A stretch of DNA of 64,000 bases from Mumia sp. Pv4-285. GTDB lineage: Bacteria > Actinomycetota > Actinomycetes > Propionibacteriales > Nocardioidaceae. The stretch is taken from NCBI RefSeq assembly GCF_041320275.1, contig NZ_CP162023.1:4154001-4218000 (forward strand). Direction: 5' to 3'. The notes below the pieces were generated by a model, which was given only the letters and a program-made list of their open reading frames with translations, did no database searches and was not told the DNA's origin. Below, piece by piece: positions 31,344-38,869 of the stretch. Each line of letters starts with the position of its first letter. Positions within the stretch are counted from its first letter, which is position 1. Position numbers and translations under genes: made by a program.

Positions 31344-32545
31344 ACCGCACTCCACTGCACGACCGGCCGCGCAGACTCCCAGGCCGTCGCGTCACCCGAC
31401 GCCGTCACGACGTCGACGCCGATACGGACGAGCTCGCCACCCTGCTTGCGGTAGCGGTCGACGAGGGCGGCCTCGTCGTCCAGCGTGACGGCCTGGACGA
31501 CGAGGCGGCCACCGGTCCGGAGCGCCGACCAGGCCGCCTCGACGATGCCGGCGTCCGAGCCGTGCGCCCCGAGGAAGACCGCGTCCGGAGCGCCGAGGTC
31601 GTCCAGCGCGTCGGGCAGCGTGCCCTCGACGGCACGCAGCTCACGAACACCGAGGTCGGTCGCCGCCTCCCTCGTCCGGGACACGTCGGCCGCGGACGGC
31701 ACGACCACGAGCGCCGAGGCGAGCGGCTCCGCACGCAGCCACTCGACGCCGATCGACACCGCTCCCGGTCCGAGCCCCCAGAGGAGATCGCCGGCCGCCG
31801 GGGCGAGACGCGCCAGCGCCGCCGTACGGACGTCCCGAGGCACGACGGGGACCGCGTCGCCGAACGCCGTGTCCGGCAGTCCTGGGACGCGTGACATCGC
31901 CGAGCGGCGGGACGAGTCTGCGACACAGCTGAGGCAGATGACGTTGAGGTCGGGCGAGACGCGCTCGCGCCACCCGGCGGCAGTCGACTCCGTCCGCGAC
32001 TCGGCCAGTCCACCGAGGTCGCCGAACACCGTCATCGTCGACTCCCCGTAGCCCTGTGCCGTGAGCAGGGTCGCGACCGACGAGGGCGTCCCGCCGTCGG
32101 CCGACAGGAGGACGAGCTTGCGGCCGGGCGCCAGGTGAGGGAGCAGCCGGCGTACGTCGTGGCCGCTGAGCGGGACCAGCGCGGTCTCCTCGAAGGACCA
32201 CCGCATGCGGGCGCGGGCGAGCGACTCCGACGAGACCGTCGGGATGACCTCGACGTCGTCGGGATCCACGAGCGTCACCAGCAGCGACGCGATCCCGGCC
32301 ACGAGCGGGTCACCGGAGGAGAGGACGACGATCCGCTTGCCCTCGTACTCCTCGAGCAGCGGCGGCAGCGCTTCTGCGACCTCCGCCGGCCACTCGATCC
32401 TGACCTGCCACCAGGCCCACGGGACGGAGTCGAGGTGGCGCTTGCCACCCATCACGACCTCGGCCTCGCGGACGATCCGCCGCGAGTCCATCGCGAGCCC
32501 GTCCCAGCCGTCCGCACCGATGCCTACGACCGTGATCCGCTGCAT
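31337..32545 (-). CDS. cobL: Precorrin-6Y C5,15-methyltransferase (decarboxylating), CbiE-CbiT fusion
   Basis: 402 residues. The CbiE half (1-200) starts with ITVVGIGADGWDGL and has VMGGKRHLD, VVLSSGDPLVAGI and TVSSESLARARM. The CbiT half (about 205-400) has RDVRTAALARLAPAAGDLLWGLGPGAVSIGVEW in outline, where the SAM motif that is normally DxGxGxGS has Gly for Asp and Val for the second Gly region, an unusual change. Probable -10 TAACGT lies 8 nt before the ATG. Divergent from cobA. Confidence 0.93.
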   Translation of the reverse strand: MQRITVVGIGADGWDGLAMDSRRIVREAEVVMGGKRHLDSVPWAWWQVRIEWPAEVAEALPPLLEEYEGKRIVVLSSGDPLVAGIASLLVTLVDPDDVEVIPTVSSESLARARMRWSFEETALVPLSGHDVRRLLPHLAPGRKLVLLSADGGTPSSVATLLTAQGYGESTMTVFGDLGGLAESRTESTAAGWRERVSPDLNVICLSCVADSSRRSAMSRVPGLPDTAFGDAVPVVPRDVRTAALARLAPAAGDLLWGLGPGAVSIGVEWLRAEPLASALVVVPSAADVSRTREAATDLGVRELRAVEGTLPDALDDLGAPDAVFLGAHGSDAGIVEAAWSALRTGGRLVVQAVTLDDEAALVDRYRKQGGELVRIGVDVVTASGDATAWESARPVVQWSAVR

Positions 32546-32715
32546 GGGTGAAGACGTTATCCGGGTCGGCGGGTCAGGCCCAACCCCGATCCGGATGTGA
32601 TGCACACCATGTCCGCGATGCGGCGGTTTCGTCGGCCGGCAGCCGGCCATGCCTACCATCATGACGCGCATCCGCGGACGTCGTGCGACGCGCACCAAGG
32701 AGAGGACGCCTGTTG

Positions 32716-33792
32716 ATGGCACGTTCTACCGGGTTCGGAGCAACCCTGCCCGTGTCCGGCCGCCGCGTCCTGGTGGTCGGTGCCGGCGCGGATGCTCTCG
32801 GGCAGGTCGTCGCGCTGCGCGACGCGGGAGCAGCCGTGACCGTCGTGGCCCCGGAGGCCGTCCAGTCGATCGCCGACCTCGCCGAGCGGGGCGTGCTGCA
32901 GTGGCACTCCCGGGCGTACGAGGCCGCCGACGTCGCCGGCCTCGAGGCCGAGCTCGTGGTGGCCGCGACCGGCGAGCGCGACCTGGACGCCCGCGTCGCC
33001 GCTGACGCGGCAGCCGTCGGCCGCTGGTGCGTCGTACCCGAGGTGCAGGCACGGAAGGCGGAGGCGACGGGCGGGAGCGTCGTCCTCGTGGGAGGCGGGC
33101 CCGGGGACCCGGGACTGATCACGGTCGCGGGGATGGAGGCTGTCCGCGCCGCCGACGTGGTGGTCACCGACAGGCTCGCGCCGCTCGGCGTCCTCAAGGA
33201 CCTCGACGTCGAGGTCATCGACGTCGGCAAGATCCCCCGCGGCCGCTTCACGCCGCAGGAGGAGATCAACCGGATCCTGGTCGAGCAGGCGCAGGCCGGA
33301 CGACGCGTCGTACGCCTCAAGGGCGGCGACAACTTCGTGTTCGGCCGCGGCGGCGAGGAGGTCGAGGCGTGCACGGCTGCCGGGATCCCCGTGGAGGTGG
33401 TCCCGGGGGTGACCTCGGCGATCGCCGGGCCCGCGCTCGCCGGCATCCCCGTGACGCACCGGGGTCTCAGCCAGGGTTTCACCGTGCTCTCCGGCCACGT
33501 GCCCCCGGGCGACCCGCGCTCGACGCTCGACTGGGCGGCTCTGGCGCGGTCGGGGACCGATCTCGTCCTTTTGATGGCGGTGGCCACCCTTCCCGCGATC
33601 ACGGAAGCGCTGATCGCCGAGGGTCTCGATCCGACGACTCCCGCCGCCACGGTCGCCGATGCTGCCCTGCCGACGCAACGGGTGGTGCGAGGCGACGTGT
33701 CGTCGATCGCCGCCCGGGTCGACGAGGCAGGTATCGGCGCTCCCGCGATCACCGTGATCGGGCTGGTCGCCGGGTTCGACCCGCGCGGCTGA
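32716..33792 (+). CDS. cobA: Uroporphyrinogen-III C-methyltransferase with N-terminal siroheme-synthase-type domain
   Basis: 358 residues. Residues 1-115 form a Rossmann domain (RRVLVVGAGADALGQVVALRDAGAAVTVVAP) like precorrin-2 dehydrogenase/ferrochelatase but without that protein's C-terminal part. Residues about 118-350 are SUMT: VVLVGGGPGDPGLIT, VVTDRLAP, RLKGGDNFVFGRGGEE, VEVVPGVTSAIAGPALAGIPVTHRG. It makes precorrin-2, the entry to both B12 and siroheme. ATG 32716 follows AGGAGAGG-like SD. Confidence 0.94.
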   Translation: MARSTGFGATLPVSGRRVLVVGAGADALGQVVALRDAGAAVTVVAPEAVQSIADLAERGVLQWHSRAYEAADVAGLEAELVVAATGERDLDARVAADAAAVGRWCVVPEVQARKAEATGGSVVLVGGGPGDPGLITVAGMEAVRAADVVVTDRLAPLGVLKDLDVEVIDVGKIPRGRFTPQEEINRILVEQAQAGRRVVRLKGGDNFVFGRGGEEVEACTAAGIPVEVVPGVTSAIAGPALAGIPVTHRGLSQGFTVLSGHVPPGDPRSTLDWAALARSGTDLVLLMAVATLPAITEALIAEGLDPTTPAATVADAALPTQRVVRGDVSSIAARVDEAGIGAPAITVIGLVAGFDPRG

Positions 33793-33810
33793 CTGCCGGC
33801 CGGACGGAAC

Positions 33811-33843
33811 CCGCCCTCGCACGCCGCTGGCGCACGAGGGCGG
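33811..33843 (+). terminator. Hairpin downstream of cobA
   Basis: CCGCCCTCG (33811-33819) and CGAGGGCGG (33835-33843) pair perfectly 18 nt after the cobA stop. No T-run, as common in actinobacteria. Confidence 0.65.
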
Positions 33844-34163
33844 ATCTGCATCCCCGGCGGAAGGTCCCCCGATCCTCCGCCCTGGCGGATGCCGACGTTC
33901 CCGATCGGCATCGTGCCGGGATGGGCCGCACCGTGATCCGTGGGTGGCCGCGAAGTCTGGAGGGAATCGCGGCGTCGCCCGCGGCGGGCGGCACGCCTCA
34001 AGCGTCGCAGCGTGCGCATCCCGCCGCCATGCGAGTCGGCCGCACGGTCGGCGAACGGTCGTACGCCGCGACGAACGGTTGCGCCGTCCCGAGCCTCGGG
34101 CGGTCGGGAACGCCTCGCGGCTAGGCTGAGGAGTCCTCGCACCCTGCCCGGAAGGCCTCCTCG
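33844..34163. other. Non-coding leader region upstream of cobT
   Basis: No plausible gene was found here. After the cobA terminator two further dyads occur: GGCGGA/TCCGCC (33856-33881) and GATGCCGA/TCGGCATC (33888-33912). A TAGGCT at about 34122-34127 may be a -10 for cobT, giving a roughly 35-nt leader. The cobalamin-riboswitch core was looked for on both strands and is absent. Confidence 0.5.
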
Positions 34164-35225
34164 ATGTCTGACGCCGCCGCTGCCGCATCCCGCATCGCGC
34201 CGCCACCGGAAGCCGTACGACGCGAGGCCGCGGACCGCCTGGCCGGGCTCGCGACGCCTGCCGGAGCGCTCGGGCGGCTCGGTGAGGCGGCCGTGTGGTG
34301 GGCTGCCGTGCAGGGGCAGTGCCCGCCGTCGCCACCGTCGAACGTGCGGGTTGTCGTCTTCGCCGGCGACCACGGCGTGACGGCGCACGGCGTGTCCGCG
34401 TACCCGTCGGAGATCACCGCGCTGATGGTGCACCAGTTCCTCTCGGGCGGCGCCGGTGTCGCCGTGCTCGCTCGTCTCCACGGCGCCGAGCTGCGCGTGC
34501 TCGACCTTGGCGTCGATGTCGAGGCGGGTACGTTCCCCGCCGAGGTCAGCAGCTACAAGGTGCGCCGTGGCTCGGGAGCGATCCACGTCGAGGACGCCCT
34601 GACCGCCGAGGAGACCCTTCAGGCGCTCGCCGCGGGTGCGTCGGTGGCGGCTGAGGAGATCGCCGCCGGCGCCGACCTGCTGGTCGCGGGCGACATGGGG
34701 ATCGGCAACACGACGCCGTCGGCGGCGTTGATCGCGGCGACACTCGGCCTCGGTGCCGAGGAGGTCACGGGACGCGGGTCCGGCATCGACGGTGACGCCC
34801 TCATGCACAAGCAGACCGTGGTCGACGAGGCGCTCGTCCGTGCCGGCGAGCGGGTCACCGACCCGGTCGACCGGCTGACCGCGCTCGGGTCGGCGGACCT
34901 GGCGGCGCAGGTCGGCTTCCTCGCCGAGGCGGCCCGCCGCGGCGTGCCGGTGCTGCTGGACGGCGTCATCTCGGTCGCGTGCGCGCTCGTCGCCGAGGAC
35001 TACGCACCCGGATCCTCCGCGTGGTTCTCCGCCGGTCACCGTTCGCCGGAGCCCGCACAGTCGCTCGCGTTGTCGAAGCTCGGGCTCGAGCCGTTGCTCG
35101 ACCTGGGGATGCGGCTCGGCGAGGGCAGCGGCGCGGTCGCCGCCGTCCCGGTCGTCCGCTCGGCGGCTGCTCTGCTCGCCGACGTCTCGCTGCTTGCCGA
35201 CGTCCTCGGCGACCAGGGCGCCTGA
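34164..35225 (+). CDS. cobT: Nicotinate-nucleotide--dimethylbenzimidazole phosphoribosyltransferase
   Basis: 353 residues. Makes alpha-ribazole phosphate for the lower ligand. Signatures: FAGDHGVTAHGVSAYP, GGAGVAVLAR, GDMGIGNTTPSAAL, DGDALMHKQ, the catalytic-end SAGHRSPEPAQ...LGLEPLLDLGMRLGEGSGA. Length is normal. It is followed 5 nt later by cobS. Confidence 0.96.
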   Translation: MSDAAAAASRIAPPPEAVRREAADRLAGLATPAGALGRLGEAAVWWAAVQGQCPPSPPSNVRVVVFAGDHGVTAHGVSAYPSEITALMVHQFLSGGAGVAVLARLHGAELRVLDLGVDVEAGTFPAEVSSYKVRRGSGAIHVEDALTAEETLQALAAGASVAAEEIAAGADLLVAGDMGIGNTTPSAALIAATLGLGAEEVTGRGSGIDGDALMHKQTVVDEALVRAGERVTDPVDRLTALGSADLAAQVGFLAEAARRGVPVLLDGVISVACALVAEDYAPGSSAWFSAGHRSPEPAQSLALSKLGLEPLLDLGMRLGEGSGAVAAVPVVRSAAALLADVSLLADVLGDQGA

Positions 35226-35230
35226 CGCCT

Positions 35231-36043
35231 GTGACGGACGGGCAGCCGGGGACGGCGCAGCCGCCCGCGCGCGGCGCGTTCGCCGACGGGCTCCTTCTCG
35301 CGGCGGGCACCTTCAGCACGGTCCGGTTCCCGGCGCCGTCGACGGTCGACCGGTCGCGCGCGCGGGTGGCGATGGTCGTCGCGCCCGTCGCGGCAGCGCC
35401 CCTGGGCGTTGCGGCAGGCCTCGTCGCGGCGCTCGGAGAACGGCTCTCGCTCCCGCTGCTGGTGACGGGCGCGCTGGCGGTCGCCGTCGTGGCCCTCGGC
35501 ACGCGAGCCCTGCACCTCGACGGGCTCGCCGACTCGGTCGACGGACTCAGCGCGCCGTACGACCGTGAGCGTCGGCTCGCGATCATGAAGTCCGGTGACG
35601 TCGGCCCTGCCGGAGCGGTCGCGCTCGCGCTCGTCGTCCTCGTCCAGTCGGCGGCGCTGGGGTCCGTCGTCGGACGCGAGCACGGATGGCTGCTGGTCGG
35701 CGTCCTCGTCTGCGTGTCACGCGCGGCCGTGCTCGTCGCGTGCGTCGCTCCCGTACCCGCCGCGAGCCCGACGGGGTTGGGCGCGGCGGTCGCCGGGACG
35801 GTCCCGGTCGTCCTCGCCGTCGCCGCGGGAGCCGCGTACGCGGGGGTCCTGGCCGGCGCGTTCGCCGTCACCGGTGCCGCCTGGTGGTACGGCGTCGCCT
35901 CGGTCGCCGCGCTCGTGGTCGTGGTCGCTCTGCTCGTACGCCGCGCGGTCTCGTTGATCGGCGGGATCACCGGGGACGTCGTCGGCGCGTCGATCGAGCT
36001 CGGGCTCCTCGCCCTCTGCGTCGTCGCCTCCGCCGCGTCCTGA
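35231..36043 (+). CDS. cobS: Adenosylcobinamide-GDP ribazoletransferase (cobalamin synthase)
   Basis: 270 residues, polytopic membrane protein. The family motif RALHLDGLADSVDGLSAPYDRERRLAIMKSGDVGPAGA (about 95-132, including the metal-binding Asp residues) is followed by several helices and the C-terminal SLIGGITGDVVGASIELG. Joins adenosylcobinamide-GDP and alpha-ribazole. The GTG start was chosen 5 nt after the cobT stop. Confidence 0.95.
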   Translation: MTDGQPGTAQPPARGAFADGLLLAAGTFSTVRFPAPSTVDRSRARVAMVVAPVAAAPLGVAAGLVAALGERLSLPLLVTGALAVAVVALGTRALHLDGLADSVDGLSAPYDRERRLAIMKSGDVGPAGAVALALVVLVQSAALGSVVGREHGWLLVGVLVCVSRAAVLVACVAPVPAASPTGLGAAVAGTVPVVLAVAAGAAYAGVLAGAFAVTGAAWWYGVASVAALVVVVALLVRRAVSLIGGITGDVVGASIELGLLALCVVASAAS

Positions 36044-36053
36044 CCGTGGGGCC

Positions 36054-36587
36054 TCAGAGGTGGAGCACGCGCCCTGCCACGACGAGCGCGACCTCCTCGG
36101 AGGCCTCGGCCAGCCGCTGGTTCGTGATGCCGAGGACGTCTCGGAAGATCCGGCCCGAGCGGTGCTCTGGGACGACGCCGAACCCGACCTCGTTCGTGAC
36201 GGCGACACTCATCCGGTCGCGCGCGCACCACGCCTCGGCCAGGCTCTCGATGCGCTTGCCGATCTCGGGGCGCCACTGCGCGTCGGGCGCGTCCCAGGCG
36301 TCGAGCTCGTCGAGCATGGCGGTCACCCAGGTGCCGATGCAGTCGACGATCGCCGGTGACTCCGTGCCGCGGAGCGCGCTCGCGACGTCCGTGGTCTCCA
36401 CGGTCGTCCAGGTGGCCGGGCGGTGCTGCTGGTGCGCGAGGATCCGGGCCCGCCACTCGGGATCGCTCCCGTCCGGAAGCGGTCCTGGTGCGATGTAGGT
36501 GACGCCCTGCCCGTCCCCGAACAGGGACTCCGCGTACGCGGACTTGCCGGAGCGTACGCCCCCCGTGACCAGCACCCTGTGGCTCAT
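36054..36587 (-). CDS. cobU: Bifunctional adenosylcobinamide kinase / guanylyltransferase
   Basis: 177 residues. P-loop VTGGVRSGKSAYAE at 7-20, the GMP-accepting His region ARILAHQQHRPATWTTVET, VDCIGTWVTAML, and VTNEVGFGVVPEHRSGRIFRDVLGITNQRLA. It activates adenosylcobinamide for CobS, encoded convergently 10 nt away, rather than in a common operon. Confidence 0.95.
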   Translation of the reverse strand: MSHRVLVTGGVRSGKSAYAESLFGDGQGVTYIAPGPLPDGSDPEWRARILAHQQHRPATWTTVETTDVASALRGTESPAIVDCIGTWVTAMLDELDAWDAPDAQWRPEIGKRIESLAEAWCARDRMSVAVTNEVGFGVVPEHRSGRIFRDVLGITNQRLAEASEEVALVVAGRVLHL

Positions 36588-36694
36588 GTCCGCCCCTCTC
36601 GGCCCCGCGAAGGTCGTCCTGCTTGTGCGCTCTCGGGCAGCCTCGCACGACATCGGGAGTAATGCACACCCGGGTCTCAGCACTCGTACGACAG

Positions 36695-36742
36695 CCGCCC
36701 GAAATCACGCGTTCACTTGCCGTACGCCAGGATTTCGGGCGG
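36695..36742. repeat. 48-nt hairpin with 12-bp perfect arms
   Basis: CCGCCCGAAATC (36695-36706) pairs perfectly with GATTTCGGGCGG (36731-36742); inside the 24-nt interior a GCGT/ACGC pairing extends the fold. It lies in the 319-nt gap between cobU and the sirtuin gene; apart from the three repeat elements listed, nothing else was seen in that gap. Confidence 0.7.
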
Positions 36743-36763
36743 TCGAGGCACCCCACCCTCCAC

Positions 36764-36790
36764 TGGTAGAGGCGCGTAGCGATCGAGACC
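36764..36790. repeat. Dispersed GGTCTCGATCGC-type repeat, reverse orientation
   Basis: A 27-nt copy (TGGTAGAGGCGCGTAGCGAT followed by CGAGACC) of the unit seen at 10096, in the opposite orientation and with TAG for TCG and TAG for AAG changes. Confidence 0.8.
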
Positions 36791-36821
36791 CGGACGGGCC
36801 TGCGCAGCGCCAGCTGACTCG

Positions 36822-36889
36822 GTGAGCCCCAACGGCCAGTGGTGAGCCCGCGCCACAACAGGCGCTCACCACTGGCCGTTGGGGCTCAC
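36822..36889. repeat. 68-nt hairpin element (family D, copy 2)
   Basis: Perfect 26-nt arms (start GTGAGCCCCAACGGCC, end GGCCGTTGGGGCTCAC) around a 16-nt loop CCGCGCCACAACAGGC. It shares with 6361-6428 the outer GTGAGC/GCTCAC, the inner GTGGTGAGC/GCTCACCAC and 12 of 16 loop bases, while the middle of the arms differs. Downstream of the sirtuin gene, it could also terminate transcription. Confidence 0.88.
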
Positions 36890-36906
36890 GGCGGCGCAGG
36901 CGCCGC

Positions 36907-37725
36907 TCAGCCGTCGCCGAGGGCCTCCAGCACCTCGCTGCATCCGGCGTCGAGCTTGATCGTCGCGAGCTCGTCGCCGCGAGTCGATCCACGGTTCACG
37001 ATCACCACCGGCGTACCCGCCTTCGCGGCCTGCCGGACGAACCTCAAGCCGGACATCACCTGCAAGGACGATCCGACGACGAGCAGCGCGTCGGCCGCGT
37101 CGACGAGAGAGCGGCAGTGCTCCACGCGCGGCTTCGGGACGCTCTCACCGAAGAACACGACGTCGGGCTTGAGGATCCCGCCGCACCCCAGGCACGGAGC
37201 CACGCGGAACGTGCTCGTCTCCTCGAGCACCGCGTCGCCGTCCGGCGCGATCGCGTACGCCCCCTCGCCGTAGCCAGGGTTGAGCACGTCCAGCCGTTCG
37301 TGCAGCGCGGCGCGCGGCGTACGACCGCCGCAGCCGAGGCAGGCGACGTCCGCGATCCGGCCGTGCAGAGCCGTGAGCGCGCGCTGGCCGGCGGCCTCGT
37401 GCAGACCATCGACGTTCTGCGTGATCACCGCGGAGACGGCCCTCGTCTGCTCGAGCGCGACGAGCGCGCGGTGACCCGCGTTCGGCTGGGCGCCCGACAT
37501 GTGCCGCCAGCCGACGTGCGCCCGCGCCCAGTAGCGCTGGCGGGCCTGCGGCGTCGCCACGAACTCCTGGTACGTCATGGGCTGGCGCGGCACGGACCCC
37601 GGGCCGCGGTAGTCCGGGATGCCCGAGTCCGTGCTGATCCCGGCACCGGTCAGGACCACGACGCGGCGCCCGGCCAGGAGCGTACGCGCGTCGGCGACGG
37701 TCGGCTGCTCGGTGACGGTGTCCAC
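36907..37725 (-). CDS. Sir2-family NAD-dependent protein deacetylase
   Basis: 272 residues. NAD-binding GAGISTDSGIPDYRGP (about 27-42), TQNVDGLHEAAG, catalytic His in ALHGRI (about 122), zinc cysteines in CLGCGG (two pairs), KPDVVFFGES and VGSSLQV. A class II-like (SIRT4-type) sirtuin by its GPGS and loop features, tentatively. TAATCT lies 6 nt before the GTG start, so the mRNA is probably leaderless. Confidence 0.94.
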   Translation of the reverse strand: MDTVTEQPTVADARTLLAGRRVVVLTGAGISTDSGIPDYRGPGSVPRQPMTYQEFVATPQARQRYWARAHVGWRHMSGAQPNAGHRALVALEQTRAVSAVITQNVDGLHEAAGQRALTALHGRIADVACLGCGGRTPRAALHERLDVLNPGYGEGAYAIAPDGDAVLEETSTFRVAPCLGCGGILKPDVVFFGESVPKPRVEHCRSLVDAADALLVVGSSLQVMSGLRFVRQAAKAGTPVVIVNRGSTRGDELATIKLDAGCSEVLEALGDG

Positions 37726-37775
37726 TCGTCAAGATTACGTTCCGGCCCCACCCTCGCTGCTCGAGGCGCGACCCC

Positions 37776-37928
37776 GGTCTCGATCCTCCGCTAGCGCTCC
37801 GGCCTCGACCAACGGAAGTCTCGCCGGTCGAGGCGCGAAGCGATCGAGACCCGGTCTCGATCCTCCGCTAGCGCTCCGGCCTCGACCAGCGAGGGTTTCG
37901 CTGGTCGAGGCGCGAAGCGATCGAGACC
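37776..37928. repeat. Two tandem 76-nt inverted-repeat units (GGTCTCGAT... / ...ATCGAGACC)
   Basis: Units 37776-37851 and 37853-37928 are near-identical. Each starts with GGTCTCGATCCTCCGCTAGC, reaches TCGACCA, and ends with GGTCGAGGCGCGAAGCGATC followed by GAGACC, so the two ends of a unit can pair. Only about 14 nt in the middle differ. The rest of the 310-nt gap before the transglycosylase gene (37929-38035) shows nothing recognisable. Confidence 0.88.
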
Positions 37929-38035
37929 CCACCCGACGTCGACACGAGAACCGCGGGAGGCGATGCTGGAGCCGGCCGAGGAGGTCATCATCGTCACCGT
38001 CATCGTGCAGCACGCGGCTCGTGTCTCGAGCCGCC

Positions 38036-38842
38036 GTGCGTGAGCGGCCGGTTCGGGTGAGCCGCCACCTCGCCCGCGGCCCCGTCCTGGCAGCCCTCGT
38101 CGGCACTGCCGGGATGTTCGCCGTGACGGCTGCACTCCTCCTGCAGTCGTCCAGCAGCGGCGAGGCCCAGGTCGTCGCGCTCACGATGGCCGACCCGGTG
38201 ACGACGGCGACCGCGGCACCGACCGCCGTCGCAGCCGGTGACGTCCCCGGCGGGGTGACGTCGTCGCTAGACCGGCCCCGCGCCGACGCGGTCTGGGTCA
38301 ACAGCATGTCGGCACGGCTGGGCGTCGGCCAGGCGGCCGTCGCCGCCTACGCGAACGCGGCGCTCAGGATCGGTGTCGAGCAGCCGGCGTGCAACCTCGA
38401 GTGGACCACCCTCGCCGGCATCGGCTGGGTCGAGTCGCAGCACGGCACGCTCGGCGGCAACGAGCTCCTGCACGACGGCACGACGCGGAAGCCGATCCTC
38501 GGCCCCGCATTGGACGGCTCCGAGGGCGTCGGCGCGATCCGGCCCGGCGCCGACGACACGACGGCGCACGGCAATACCGACTGGGACCACGCCGTCGGAC
38601 CGATGCAGTTCATCGGCAGCACCTGGGCCCGCTGGGGAGCCGACGGTGACGGTGACGGCGTGTCCGACCGTGCCGACCTCGACGACGCCGCTTACGCGGC
38701 CGGCCGCTACCTGTGTGCCGACGGGTACGACCTCGCGACGGGCACCGGATGGTCGGCGGCGGTCTTCGCCTACAATCACTCCGACGAGTACGTCGCGTCG
38801 GTACTGGCCACCGCCAACACGTACGCCGAGCGCTCGGGCTGA
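38036..38842 (+). CDS. Secreted lytic transglycosylase (MltB-like)
   Basis: 268 residues. A basic N-terminus and hydrophobic helix (GPVLAALVGTAGMFAVTAALLL) form a signal anchor, then a transglycosylase domain: LAGIGWVESQHG with catalytic Glu, AVGPMQFIGSTWARWGADGDGDGVSDRADLDDAAYAAGRYLC and VFAYNHSDEYVASVL. Such enzymes cleave peptidoglycan glycan strands. Start uncertain: GTG 38036 or GTG 38057, both in frame and neither with a clear SD. Confidence 0.86.
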   Translation: MRERPVRVSRHLARGPVLAALVGTAGMFAVTAALLLQSSSSGEAQVVALTMADPVTTATAAPTAVAAGDVPGGVTSSLDRPRADAVWVNSMSARLGVGQAAVAAYANAALRIGVEQPACNLEWTTLAGIGWVESQHGTLGGNELLHDGTTRKPILGPALDGSEGVGAIRPGADDTTAHGNTDWDHAVGPMQFIGSTWARWGADGDGDGVSDRADLDDAAYAAGRYLCADGYDLATGTGWSAAVFAYNHSDEYVASVLATANTYAERSG

Positions 38843-38855
38843 GCACTCGGCGTAC
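38821..38855. terminator. Hairpin across the transglycosylase stop
   Basis: GTACGCCGAG (38821-38830) and CTCGGCGTAC (38846-38855) pair perfectly around the TGA, just before the convergent MMPL gene ends. Confidence 0.65.
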
Positions 38856-38869
38856 GGGTCGTCACGGCA

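Noticed and set aside
33793-34163. Cobalamin riboswitch upstream of cobT
   Set aside because: No GCCGGTxxxAxTCCGG core or B12 box on either strand.
37726-38035. CRISPR-like repeat array
   Set aside because: Only two tandem units, each an inverted repeat, without regular spacers; no cas genes.
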